DNA of 64,000 nucleotides from DAIQNV01 sp038748775 (GTDB lineage: Bacteria; Planctomycetota; Phycisphaerae; Phycisphaerales; UBA1924), in assembly GCA_038748775.1 (NCBI GenBank), contig JBCDIT010000001.1, forward strand, positions 1 to 64,000. The letters are read 5' to 3'. The position numbers were made by a program, and so were the translations under genes. Under the pieces are notes generated by a model. It saw nothing but the letters and a program-made list of their open reading frames with translations, did not search any database and was not told where the DNA came from. This document shows positions 1-8,214 of this stretch, piece by piece; position 1 is the stretch's first letter; the number at the start of each line of letters is the position of its first letter.

Positions 1-9
1 GAAGCGATC

Positions 10-52
10 GCTGCTGGCCCGCCTTCCGCTCCGCTCCAGGCGGCCCAGCAGC
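10..52. other. GC-rich hairpin at window edge
   Basis: Two 14-base arms (10-23 and 39-52) pair with one mismatch around a 15-base loop. It lies just upstream of a short kinase-tail-like reading frame. No T-tract follows on either strand, so a simple intrinsic terminator is not supported; it may belong to a gene that starts outside the window. Confidence 0.4.
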
Positions 53-113
53 ACGGAACCAATGACCAAAGACTCACATAGACTCTGGCATCAAACCCGG
101 GGGCAGGTCACTT

Positions 114-314
114 ATGATCTCGAGACGATTCTCAGAAGCGGATCCGCTGCTTCTCGGGGCTTGCGCGTCGATTGAGGAGGCCAAACCGGGTACGGCTCAA
201 CGGCGGCAACTGCTGCGGATACGCACGCATATCACCGAGCTCTACGAGTCCTGGGGCCGACCGATGAACGCCGATCGCGGGCGGATCGATGTTGATTTGA
301 CTTCTTCGGATTGA
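114..314 (+). CDS. Short ORF resembling the C-terminal tail of a planctomycete Ser/Thr kinase (possible remnant)
   Basis: A 66-residue frame. Its centre (residues 27-52, including ITELYESWGRPMNADRGR) resembles the final 'LYEAWGRPEEAARYR'-type segment that closes many planctomycete TPR-containing Ser/Thr protein kinases. This is recalled family knowledge, not a search. The open frame begins after a TGA at 63-65, so no kinase or TPR domain is attached. It is either a decayed 3' remnant of a kinase gene or an unrelated small ORF. There is no clear ribosome-binding site before the ATG. Confidence 0.3.
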   Translation: MISRRFSEADPLLLGACASIEEAKPGTAQRRQLLRIRTHITELYESWGRPMNADRGRIDVDLTSSD

Positions 315-336
315 TGCCGACACTCTCGTTCATGAC

Positions 337-1476
337 CTAGCCGTCGGCCGGCTCGAGTCGACGGATCTGATTGAGCGGTTCCGCCTTATCGTTCCAGAGT
401 GTGATCCGACCGATGATGTCGGTGGTAAGGATCGTGTTGTCGGCTGGGTGCCAGGAGACGCCCCAGAGGAGATCGGGCGCGACGGTGTTGGCTTGGAGAT
501 CCCCGCTCGCTGTCCAAATAGCGAGACTGCGGCTTGACGTCGCGAATCGGGTTCCCTCCGGGTTCCAAGAAATGTTTCGTACCTCGGTGTCTCCATCGAG
601 GTTGATGCTCCTGATGAGCGCTCCGTCGGAAGACCAGATCTGCACAACAGGATCGTCGACCTCGGTTCCATAATCACCCACGACGAAAGAATCGCCCGAT
701 GGGTGCCATGCGACGGACAGCAACAGTTGGTCCCGTTCCCGAGCTTCGGGGCGGTGCATGAACTGCCTGATCGGGATTCCGTCGCTGGCGTGCAACGTGA
801 TTCGTGAACCGATGGTGACGATGCGATCGCCGGTGGGACTCCACGCGACCCCGGTGAGTCCCTTGGCATCCTTGTAGCGAGGGATGTCGTGGAGGAGCGT
901 GCCGTCGCGCTCATAGATTCTGAGATGGCCGTCGCCTGGACTTGAGATGGCGAGCTTATCTGCCGTGGGGCTCCAGGTGACGCCGCGGCCTGCGTTGTCG
1001 TTCGAGGGGAGCAGTTGGATGCGGCTTCCGGAATCGATGTCGAATATGCCGCACACGTTGGTGTCTTGACTTGAAATCGCGAGCACGTTGCGGCTTGGGT
1101 GCCACGCGACTTGGGTGACGGTCGGGGCGTAGCCGCCATCGGCACGCGCGGGCTCGGGCGTGGGTGGCATGATGGAACGTCGCTGGAGCGAATCGGCGTC
1201 GTAGATCCAGAGCGTGTCGTCGCCACCGACGGCAAACTTGGAACCGTCGTGGTTCCATTGCGTTGCCCAGAGCGTTTGACGTCGATCCGATGGCTGCCCG
1301 AACGCCAGCACGGGAAGAGGTTGGGCGATCAATGCGAGCAGAGCGACGACAATCGAGAGAACACGTTGTCCATGAACCTGGTGGAATCGCTGCACGGTAT
1401 CGGTCTTTCGTCCGAAGTGGCCTGCCCCCACGGCGAGGCATTGTTCGACCCGACAACAGCGTACACGACCGGCCAT
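337..1476 (-). CDS. Secreted WD40-repeat beta-propeller protein
   Basis: Seven WD40-like blades can be read in order, each with the pattern hydrophobic-W-(S/H/N)P-x-G...(I/L)W or IYD: LWATQWNHDGSKFAVGG, VTQVAWHPSRNVLAISS, GRGVTWSPTADKLAISS, LTGVAWSPTGDRIVTIG, LLLSVAWHPSGDSFVVG, VRNISWNPEGTRFATSS and LLWGVSWHPADNTILTT. Seven blades would close one complete propeller, presumably an extracytoplasmic binding scaffold. A hydrophobic stretch (SIVVALLALIAQPLPVLAFG) before the first blade looks like a signal peptide. The longest frame adds about 30 residues before it; a GTG at 1395 would put the signal peptide near the true N-terminus and is the more likely start (352 aa). Partner unknown. Overlapping frames on the other strand are shadows. 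Confidence 0.75.
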   Translation of the reverse strand: MAGRVRCCRVEQCLAVGAGHFGRKTDTVQRFHQVHGQRVLSIVVALLALIAQPLPVLAFGQPSDRRQTLWATQWNHDGSKFAVGGDDTLWIYDADSLQRRSIMPPTPEPARADGGYAPTVTQVAWHPSRNVLAISSQDTNVCGIFDIDSGSRIQLLPSNDNAGRGVTWSPTADKLAISSPGDGHLRIYERDGTLLHDIPRYKDAKGLTGVAWSPTGDRIVTIGSRITLHASDGIPIRQFMHRPEARERDQLLLSVAWHPSGDSFVVGDYGTEVDDPVVQIWSSDGALIRSINLDGDTEVRNISWNPEGTRFATSSRSLAIWTASGDLQANTVAPDLLWGVSWHPADNTILTTDIIGRITLWNDKAEPLNQIRRLEPADG

Positions 1477-1605
1477 CCCCCACTGCCGACGTGAGCGGAA
1501 AGGCGCAGCACGCGTCTCGATGGACCGGCACCGAGCGAAGGGCGTGGCCGGGAGTCTATTTGGCCAACGCCCTCCGCTTGTGCCGGGTCCTCACCAAAGG
1601 GCTGT

Positions 1606-2439
1606 TTACGCCGTACGGCGGCGGCGCGAGCTTGCGATGCAAAGACCCGCCAACGCAGCGGCGGCCGGTCCGGGCGCTGGTACGGCGGTGATTGCGACGT
1701 TGTCGAAGGTTGCGATGCCGCTTTGATTGAAGGTGGTCGAGCCGTACTCGCCGTCAAAGAAAGCGACGGCGTCGTATTGGGCGAACGCGGAGTCAAACGA
1801 AGAAGGCAGGAATCCTATGACGCTGCCCTCGACTTGCCCGGTCGCGATGTCGGTCACCTTGACGTCGAGGAAGCCGGTGGAGGTGTCCATGACGAAGCTG
1901 AGGTTGTACCAGGTGTCGAGACGCGTCGGCCCGGTTGAGGTGAGTGCAAAGTCGAAGACCTGCCCGCCGTTGTCGATGTAGATCCGGAACGTCGGAGCGA
2001 GGGCGCTCGCGTACACCACGGCCTGCGGGTTCTGATTGAAGTCATCTGCTGGGCCGTCTTGGATGAACCCCATCGCGGCCGTCCAGGTGCTTCCGCTGGT
2101 GTTGTCGACGAACTGGTCGAGACGGACGTCAACGCTGAGCGATAGTTCAGAGAACGTCGGGATCGCGGTCAGGATGCCCTGGCTGGTGCCGATCTCCTCT
2201 CGTGTCCGGATCGCTTGAGTCTGTGCTCCGAACGCGTCGGTGGTGTTCACGACGGTTGCCGTCGGGCTGGCGATCGTGGGGTTGTCGATCCGGGTGATGA
2301 CGTCGGCCCAGGGCGCGCCGGGGAGGCCGCCGGTCGCGTAGGACTCGAAATCGTCGTTGAACGCGAATGCCTGGCCAGAAGCGGCGCCGGACAGCGCCGC
2401 GATCGCGGTCGCAAACACCAGATTCGATCGTGAGGGCAT
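1606..2439 (-). CDS. Secreted PEP-CTERM-like protein with a jelly-roll type domain
   Basis: 277 residues. A signal peptide (ATAIAALSGAASGQAFA) leads into FNDDFESYATGGLPG, an opening typical of secreted concanavalin/LamG-like jelly-roll domains. The C-terminus is TAVPAPGPAAAALAGLC followed by SSRRRR: a short motif, hydrophobic helix and Arg-rich end, the layout of PEP-CTERM sorting tails, here with the VPAPG variant common in Phycisphaerae. Such tails are processed by an exosortase; none is encoded in the window. A strong AAGGAG lies six bases before the ATG. The body (about residues 25-250) is probably a carbohydrate- or surface-binding domain; no catalytic residues are recognisable. Confidence 0.75.
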   Translation of the reverse strand: MPSRSNLVFATAIAALSGAASGQAFAFNDDFESYATGGLPGAPWADVITRIDNPTIASPTATVVNTTDAFGAQTQAIRTREEIGTSQGILTAIPTFSELSLSVDVRLDQFVDNTSGSTWTAAMGFIQDGPADDFNQNPQAVVYASALAPTFRIYIDNGGQVFDFALTSTGPTRLDTWYNLSFVMDTSTGFLDVKVTDIATGQVEGSVIGFLPSSFDSAFAQYDAVAFFDGEYGSTTFNQSGIATFDNVAITAVPAPGPAAAALAGLCIASSRRRRTA

Positions 2440-2568
2440 GGGATCTCCTTCTTATCCATGTGGGCCGGGGGTACGGACGAACACCCTTTCTGGCCCTTTG
2501 AAGGGGACGTAGTGGCCTCGGGAGCCAGTGTGGACACGAAACCGGGCAAAATCGGAGTCGGCCGGGAT

Positions 2569-4425
2569 TTAGTCGTTCGCGAGGGCTTGGAGTTCGGCCA
2601 GGATCCTGGATTCGTGCTGCGGAACGCCCTTCGCAGCTGCAGCGGCGCTGGTCAGGACTTCCCGAGCAGCGGCTCGTTCTCCGGTCGACGCGCTGAGTCT
2701 GGCCGCGGATACCACGCAATACAACCATCGGAAGTCGTCCGGTCCGTTGATCGCGAGCACAAGTTCTGCGGCCCGCAGATAGTTTCGCTTGGCCTCCGCA
2801 GGGCGTTGGAGTCGATCAAAGTCGGCCCGCGCTATCAGGACCAGCGCACCGTCGATCGGACGCCCTGGATGGAGTTCTCCTAGTCGCTCAAGTAGAAGAA
2901 TTGCGTCGTTGAGCCATCGACTTGCCTCATCGTTGTTCCCGACGGATGCGTGGGCGAAGCCGAGTTCGCCCATGGCGAGCGCGTAGAGCCGCCCGTCTTT
3001 GTCTTCGACGAGGCTGATCGCTTGGCGCTGCAGTTCAACTGCGATCGGGTCCCTGCGCAACGCGGCGACGGTGCCTCGCACCATCAGGTTTCGGATGCGA
3101 ACCAAGCGATCGGCACGTCGATCGGTCATCGACTTGAGGATCTCGTTCGCCTGATCGGCGAACGCCCCGGCGCGATCCATCATGCCGAACGCCATTGCCT
3201 GATCGGCGAGCCTCTGGAACAGCGCGGCACGATTTTCAGGGGAGAACCCGTCGGTGCGTGCGAGACGGTTCGCGGCGAGGTCGAGGGCGTCGCTGACGGC
3301 GATCGTGGAAGCGGGGTTGCCGGTCCCGGGCGCCACAAGACCCTCGAAGAACGACTGCACTGCCAGGCGTTGACGGGCCTCTTCGAGTGTCCGAGCGTTG
3401 TCGGCAAGATAGCGAGACACTAGCAGCGCACCGACGCAGATCATCGCGGCGACTCCAAACACCAGCGTGGGGCGTTTCCGCATCGTCGCGGTAGTCCGTT
3501 CTGAGAGGTTCCAGCGGCGAATGCTGGTCTCGGCCCCTGCTTCGATCGCAATGAGATCGCGCTCGAACTCCGCGGCAGATGGGTAGCGCTCGCTGGGATC
3601 TTCGGCGGTCGCACGAGCGATGACGGCTTGAAGATCTTGGCTTTGCCTCGCGGAGCGCAGGCGTGGCCTCGCTTCGTCGAGCATCACGCCGAGGGCGTAG
3701 ACATCGGCCCCGGCGTCGGTCGCGGCGAGATCTCCCTCGACGGCCTCCGGCGGCGCGTATCTCTTCGTGCCGACGAATCCCTTTCGCGGTGGCTGCGATC
3801 CGGATTCTGCCTTCTCGATGGAGTCGATAAACCACGCGAGCCCGAAGTCGAGGACGCGTGCTCGCCCATCGTGGTCAACTCGCACGTTTGACGGCTTGAG
3901 ATCGCGATGCAGGACGGCGGCGCGGTGAGCATGTGCGATCGCGGAGGCAATCTCGCGATGCACCCGGAGGACGTCGGCGTCGGTGCGGTCCGGCGAGTCG
4001 CACCAGTTCTTGAGGTAGATCCCGTCGATCCACTCCAGGACGATGAGCGGGCGATCGTCGACGATTTGGGAACTGAGGAGGGTGACGATGCCTGGGTGCG
4101 AGAGTCGACCGATCGCTTGGAGCTCTCGCTCGAACGAACGCGTCAGTTCCTTGGCCGATGCTTTGCCACCCCTAAGCATCTTGACGGCGACCGTCCGCTT
4201 CGCGCGGGTTTCAATCGCCTTGTAGACAACGCCTTGGGCTCCTCGTTCTACTTCGGAAACCAGTTCGTATCCGCCGATCGTCCCGAGATGCTGCTCGACG
4301 AGGGCTTCGGCGAGTTCGTCGAACCACTGGGTCGAGTTAAAGCCGAACGACTCAAGATCTTCCGCGATCTCTTGATCGGTGGTCAATGGCGGTTCGGGCG
4401 TGTGGTCGTCACCGGTGGGTGTCAC
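2569..4425 (-). CDS. Membrane Ser/Thr protein kinase with C-terminal TPR-like region
   Basis: 618 residues. The kinase domain (about 52-310) has a glycine loop ERGAQGVVYK (60-69), ATP-binding Lys82 in VAVKML, catalytic HRDLKPSN (173-180), DFG at 193-195 and the activation/APE segment GTKRYAPPE (219-227), so it should be active. A single transmembrane helix (about 321-340) follows, then about 270 helical residues with TPR-like periodicity that would lie outside the cytoplasm. GTG start with GAGGAG four bases upstream. Its first 17 bases overlap the end of the preceding sigma-factor gene, so the two are probably co-translated. In Planctomycetota such ECF sigma/kinase pairs are widespread; the kinase probably signals to the sigma factor or shares its regulon. 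Substrate unknown. Confidence 0.88.
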   Translation of the reverse strand: MTPTGDDHTPEPPLTTDQEIAEDLESFGFNSTQWFDELAEALVEQHLGTIGGYELVSEVERGAQGVVYKAIETRAKRTVAVKMLRGGKASAKELTRSFERELQAIGRLSHPGIVTLLSSQIVDDRPLIVLEWIDGIYLKNWCDSPDRTDADVLRVHREIASAIAHAHRAAVLHRDLKPSNVRVDHDGRARVLDFGLAWFIDSIEKAESGSQPPRKGFVGTKRYAPPEAVEGDLAATDAGADVYALGVMLDEARPRLRSARQSQDLQAVIARATAEDPSERYPSAAEFERDLIAIEAGAETSIRRWNLSERTTATMRKRPTLVFGVAAMICVGALLVSRYLADNARTLEEARQRLAVQSFFEGLVAPGTGNPASTIAVSDALDLAANRLARTDGFSPENRAALFQRLADQAMAFGMMDRAGAFADQANEILKSMTDRRADRLVRIRNLMVRGTVAALRRDPIAVELQRQAISLVEDKDGRLYALAMGELGFAHASVGNNDEASRWLNDAILLLERLGELHPGRPIDGALVLIARADFDRLQRPAEAKRNYLRAAELVLAINGPDDFRWLYCVVSAARLSASTGERAAAREVLTSAAAAAKGVPQHESRILAELQALAND

Positions 4426-5020
4426 GAGTCTCCTCGCGGATCTGTGTGTCGACGATTGTCCGAAGCCGTGCGCCGCATCGTTGCTTGATTTTGTATATCG
4501 CGTCGACCGATAGATTCATCTCTTCGGCGACGACTGCGGGCGGGATGCCGTCGAGCAGTCTCCGAAAGGCTTGAGAGGTCGAAGGGTTGACCTCGCTCGA
4601 GAGCTTCTTGAATGCCCGCTTGAGATGGTGCCGGCGCCATTCCTGTTCCCATCTGTGATCGAACTCAGCATCGTCGGGCTTCGCCTCGGCAGAGTTGGAC
4701 GACACGCCGTGTTGACCTAGTCCTCTCTGCTGTGCGATCGGACGCTTCGCGAGCTTCCAAATTGCATGCCGGACCGATCTGCCCAGATATGTTCGGAATC
4801 GCCCCTTTACGGGGTCGTATCGGAAGCTCTTCATCGCGGAAGCGAGGCTCGAAGCGACTATTTGCCGAACATCCTCGGCGTCGTTGAACTGCAAGCCGCT
4901 TGAACGGCAGAAGCTTGTGATCAGCGGGCCATAGAGATCATCGAACCGGCCCCACGCTTCTTGGTCCTTCGGGTCAGCAAGCCGTGCGATGAGGCTGGGA
5001 TGTGTTGATGGCCAGGCCAA
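4409..5020 (-). CDS. ECF-type RNA polymerase sigma factor (planctomycete kinase-associated type)
   Basis: 203 residues. The N-terminal half (about 20-100; PKDQEAWGRFDDLYGPLI and FNDAEDVRQIVASSL) matches sigma region 2, including the aspartate/glutamate pair before the -10 recognition helix. The C-terminal half (about 140-195; IPPAVVAEEMNLSVDAIYKI) is a region-4 helix-turn-helix. The start is TTG at 5018-5020; no ATG or GTG in frame fits better, and family members usually begin close to this point. Overlap with the downstream kinase by 17 bases indicates an operon. It should direct polymerase to a stress or surface regulon whose identity cannot be read here. Confidence 0.85.
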   Translation of the reverse strand: MAWPSTHPSLIARLADPKDQEAWGRFDDLYGPLITSFCRSSGLQFNDAEDVRQIVASSLASAMKSFRYDPVKGRFRTYLGRSVRHAIWKLAKRPIAQQRGLGQHGVSSNSAEAKPDDAEFDHRWEQEWRRHHLKRAFKKLSSEVNPSTSQAFRRLLDGIPPAVVAEEMNLSVDAIYKIKQRCGARLRTIVDTQIREETRDTHR

Positions 5021-5262
5021 TGGTGTCCGAGTCCTTCGTCGTCGAGTGTCTTCGGGCGGCGGGTCACTCTACGTGTGTGGAGTAGACCGGCTTCAACGAC
5101 TCCGGATAGAACCGTTTGCTCGAACGGAAACGACAAACCTTCGGTGAAGGACGTCCCCACACCAGGGACGAATACTCCGCAGGCGGATTGTGTTTGTGAT
5201 GCTCGGGATGCGCTGTAAGAGCAAAGCGATGCTTTCCTTGGTTCGGCCTCCTGTTCCAGTGC

Positions 5263-5289
5263 AAAAAAAACAGGCCTCCGAGGAGGCCC
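5263..5289 (-). terminator. Rho-independent terminator after the long trypsin-fold protease gene
   Basis: Read on the minus strand, a seven-base-pair GGCCTCC/GGAGGCC hairpin is followed by TG and eight T residues (plus-strand A-tract 5263-5270). It lies about 30 bases after the stop at 5318, where an intrinsic terminator for that gene would sit. Confidence 0.85.
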
Positions 5290-5317
5290 GTCGTTGGGTG
5301 CGGATACCGGTTGGCGA

Positions 5318-7705
5318 TTACGGGCAGCCGGCGAGGAACGACGCGATGTACGCGTCAACATCGGAGAGGTCGAGGAAGCCGAAGGGGGCCGCGATGTCGG
5401 CGAGCGAGTCACCGGCGCTGAACGCTGAGATGAAGGCGTTGGTGTCGGAGAGATCGAGCACACCGAACGGGGCCGCGATGTCGGCCGGGCAGGCGTCTGA
5501 CGTGCACGAAACGCCGAGGATGCGGACGTCGTCGACACCGGCTTCGACGACGGACCCGTCACCGAGGTCGCTCGCGACGAACTTGACGCGAACGGTCGAG
5601 GTCAGGCTGACGAAATCACCGACGTTGAAGCCCGTTTCGATCCAGCCGCCCGAGGTGCCGGTGCCGGCCGGGCCAACGGTTTCGACGAGTTGGTAGGTCT
5701 GGCCGTCGTCGTCGGAGACGAATACTTCGAAGACGTCTGCGTTCGGCGCGTTGCCGGTGTCGTTGGAGTACCAGCGCGCGTACGAGATTGTCGCGGACTC
5801 GGTGCCGCTCAGGTCGATTTGGTTGCTCACCAGCGAGGTGGTGCCGCCGTCGATGTCGTTGTCGCCGAGTCCGCCGCCCGGGGTGCCCTGACCGGTGATC
5901 CAGGCGATCGTGCCGCTCGGGGTGTTGTCGTCTTCGGGCTGGGCGTCGGTGCCGTTCGGGTTCACGCGTTCCCAGATGCCGGTCGTCGCGTTGTCGCCCG
6001 GCGCGCCGGCGGTGAAGCCGACGGGTGCCTCGAAATCATACAGGTCGTTCAGGTCCACCTCGTCCGCGGCGACGGCGCTGAACACGCCCGAGGAGGGCTC
6101 GTTGACGGTCGTTCCCGACTGCAGGTCGAACGAGACGAAGTACTCCACGTCCGTCGGGCAATCGGTGGGCGCCGGGAAGGTCCCGGTGAAGCTGGTCGAC
6201 GAGTTCGCGACGAGCGCGAACTCCTGGAATCCCGAGCCGGTGTCGACGTGGAGCGTGCCGCTGTCCGGAACGATGGGATCGTCGGGCGAAGGAACGATGT
6301 TGACGGTCAGCGTGTCACCACCGGCCGAGGAAAGAAGAGCGGGCAGCCCGCCGGGGAACGAGATCTCGAGGCCGGTGAAGAAGTCACCGCCGGCGGCTTC
6401 GATATCGTCGCGGTAGACCGCGGTGCCGGTCCACCAGGAGATATCACCGTACACGCTCGTGTTCGTCGTGCCGCCGGAGAGGACGCCGGCGATCACCCAT
6501 TCGCTCCCGAACTGGACGAGCACCGGGCCGCCGCTATCTCCGGGCGCCGTCGTCGCCTCGAACTCGACCGGGGTCGAACTGCTGGTTGGGATGGTGTTGG
6601 CGCCGGTGGATCCGTTGTCGAAGTCGGTCGAGATGATGTTGGTGCCGCTGTTGCTCGCGGGGCTGCCGTAGCGGTCGATGATGTTCTCGCCGCCCCAGCG
6701 GAAGCCGTCGGAGGAGAACCCGTGCCCGACGCTGCCGAGGCCGTTGAACCCGTAGCCGATGGTCGCGCAGAGCTTGCCCTCGAGCTCGTTGGTCTCGTCG
6801 ATGAGTCTCATGGGCTCGGCGACGTTGGCGGCGATCGATGACGAGAGGATATGGATGGACACGTCGCCGCCGTCCAGGAGCGAGCCGTTGCCATCCGGAA
6901 GGATCGAGGATTGGACGGTGGCGGTGGCGACGGCGCTGTTCGAGTTGTCACCGAACCGAACGAGGGTGCCGGCGCCGATTCCACAGTGGCGGGCGCTGAG
7001 GACGACGTTGGGAGCGATGAGCGTGCCTGTGCAACCGCCCAAACGCACGACGGCGTCGAACGGCGCGGCGTAATCGCGCGATCCTTGCGCGCCGATCGTG
7101 TTGTTGATAACGATACGGGGGAACACGCCGTCGGCGGCCTCGGGTGAGCCCAGGGCATAGGTCTTGGTATCGATCTGACGCTGTGACAACACGACGCCGG
7201 TCGCCGCGTCGATCACCATCTCGAAGTCCGTCGGGCTTGCGGGCAAACCGTTGTCGGCGAGCGAGGTCGTGACTTCCCAAGCGAGGACGGCCTCGTCGCC
7301 GGTGCGGAACCACACCTGCTGGGCATCAGAGTTTATCGCGTCGGGCAGGAAACGCTCGGCAAGCACAACGGCTTCGCCCTGCGCCACGTTCACAGGACCG
7401 GGGCGGAGCGCCAGTTGCTCGGTTGAGTCGTCGAAGACCTGGGCCACCGTACCGTCCGCGTTCTCGATCACGAAGACCCGAGCGCCGTGAAGCGGGACAT
7501 CGCCGATGAACTTCTGGAACACGACGGCGTCGGTCGGGGCGTCTTTCCCGGCTTGCATCAGCTCGATGCGCACGTCATTCTGTTGCAGGTATGCCGTCGA
7601 TTCGTCGTTCGCCAGGAACGCCCGGACGCTCGCCTCATCGGCGAAGCTCAGGCCGGTCATCGTGCCTGCTGCGACCACGACCGCTGTCACTCTTCGTGTC
7701 ATCAT
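5318..7705 (-). CDS. Secreted trypsin-fold serine protease with thermolysin-type propeptide, C-terminal jelly-roll region and GC-type dockerin
   Basis: 795 residues from the ATGATG start (GGAG ten bases upstream); a longer frame to 7765 lacks support. Order: signal peptide (1-22); propeptide (about 23-185) with VPLHGARVFVIENADGTV and TDFEMVIDAATGVVLS, hallmarks of the FTP/PepSY propeptides normally found on thermolysin or fungalysin metalloproteases; chymotrypsin-fold domain (about 195-435) with His240 (LSARHCG), Asp281 (GGDVSIHIL) and Ser391 (GDSGGP), so the triad is complete; a beta-rich, MAM/jelly-roll-like region (about 450-735); and a tail with two PFGxxDLxDxxAF repeats ending AGCP. The tail is the GC-type dockerin of Phycisphaerales, probably for surface anchoring. 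It is paralogous to the gene at 16867-18384, which lacks the middle region. A terminator follows at 5263. Confidence 0.88.
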   Translation of the reverse strand: MMTRRVTAVVVAAGTMTGLSFADEASVRAFLANDESTAYLQQNDVRIELMQAGKDAPTDAVVFQKFIGDVPLHGARVFVIENADGTVAQVFDDSTEQLALRPGPVNVAQGEAVVLAERFLPDAINSDAQQVWFRTGDEAVLAWEVTTSLADNGLPASPTDFEMVIDAATGVVLSQRQIDTKTYALGSPEAADGVFPRIVINNTIGAQGSRDYAAPFDAVVRLGGCTGTLIAPNVVLSARHCGIGAGTLVRFGDNSNSAVATATVQSSILPDGNGSLLDGGDVSIHILSSSIAANVAEPMRLIDETNELEGKLCATIGYGFNGLGSVGHGFSSDGFRWGGENIIDRYGSPASNSGTNIISTDFDNGSTGANTIPTSSSTPVEFEATTAPGDSGGPVLVQFGSEWVIAGVLSGGTTNTSVYGDISWWTGTAVYRDDIEAAGGDFFTGLEISFPGGLPALLSSAGGDTLTVNIVPSPDDPIVPDSGTLHVDTGSGFQEFALVANSSTSFTGTFPAPTDCPTDVEYFVSFDLQSGTTVNEPSSGVFSAVAADEVDLNDLYDFEAPVGFTAGAPGDNATTGIWERVNPNGTDAQPEDDNTPSGTIAWITGQGTPGGGLGDNDIDGGTTSLVSNQIDLSGTESATISYARWYSNDTGNAPNADVFEVFVSDDDGQTYQLVETVGPAGTGTSGGWIETGFNVGDFVSLTSTVRVKFVASDLGDGSVVEAGVDDVRILGVSCTSDACPADIAAPFGVLDLSDTNAFISAFSAGDSLADIAAPFGFLDLSDVDAYIASFLAGCP

Positions 7706-7790
7706 CTGTTGAGATCTCCAATAGGTCAACGTGATCGACGAGGGGTCCCTTGGCAACGGCCACAACGACTGGCCAGCCCCCGTCTATCCC
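7706..7790 (-). promoter_or_regulatory. Conserved leader upstream of the trypsin-fold protease gene
   Basis: About 75-80 bases before this start align with the bases before the paralogous gene at 16867-18384. Shared blocks include GGAGA before the start, then read on the plus strand TCTCCA, a GGTCCCTTG/GATCTCTTG segment and AACGACTGGCC/AACGTCTGGCC. The match shows that the duplication included the 5' region or that the leader is under selection. No clear -35/-10 pair was identified. Confidence 0.5.
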
Positions 7791-8080
7791 CGGTATAACC
7801 CCACGTGAGAGCCGAGGATACCGGGTGAGGACGGGTGATTGCGCGTCGAAAAGCCGTCTCTTGGTGACTCTTTTGGGGTATCGCTGCAGCGCGCGAAAGC
7901 GGCCCCTCGCAACGGCGGCCGGTCGGGCCCGGATTGCATGGCGACGGGACAAATGATGTGTATTTGTTTGGATATACAACAAAAAGACGATACCTTGATC
8001 GTGCTTTGGTAGTGTCACCCAATCGCATCGCCGCGTTTTCGTGACGCGACCGGATAACTGCGGATTCTCATTCCGCGTCT

Positions 8081-8214
8081 TGGAGCAGGTTTGATCGCTC
8101 GGTAGCGGCCTCCGGCCGCACACTCGCCTGGGGAAGCAGCGCGGGAATGAACCCGGCGGGCTTCCCTTGGCGCAAATCTCATGCCCGACGCTTCAACCTC
8201 AATGAAGACACTTA
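8081..8214 (-). repeat. Dispersed ~133-bp intergenic repeat, copy A
   Basis: Reverse complement matches copies at 40537-40671 and 54505-54637. Shared blocks in order: GTCTTCA near the start, AGCGTCG, a GGGAAGCCCGCCGG arm, its pairing arm with GCTTCCC, GGCGAGTGTGCGG, GGAGGCCGCTAC, GAGCGATCAAACCTGCTC. The first hairpin here pairs GGGAAGC with GCTTCCC, whereas copy B pairs CGAAAGCC with GGCTTTCG: compensatory change. The 5' end of the repeat overlaps the stop codon (8212-8214) of the FG-GAP gene. No coding potential of its own is evident. Confidence 0.75.

Noticed and set aside
330..1235. 301-residue minus-strand Ser/Arg/Pro-rich frame
   Set aside because: Shifted frame within the WD40 gene.
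5690..6841. 383-residue plus-strand open frame
   Set aside because: Antisense to the long trypsin-fold protease; composition is typical of shadow frames.
8081..8214. Small proteins encoded in the dispersed repeat (MCGRRP-SDQTCSK-type peptide in copies A and C)
   Set aside because: The peptide similarity follows from DNA similarity of the repeats; frame continues differently in each copy and copy B breaks it.
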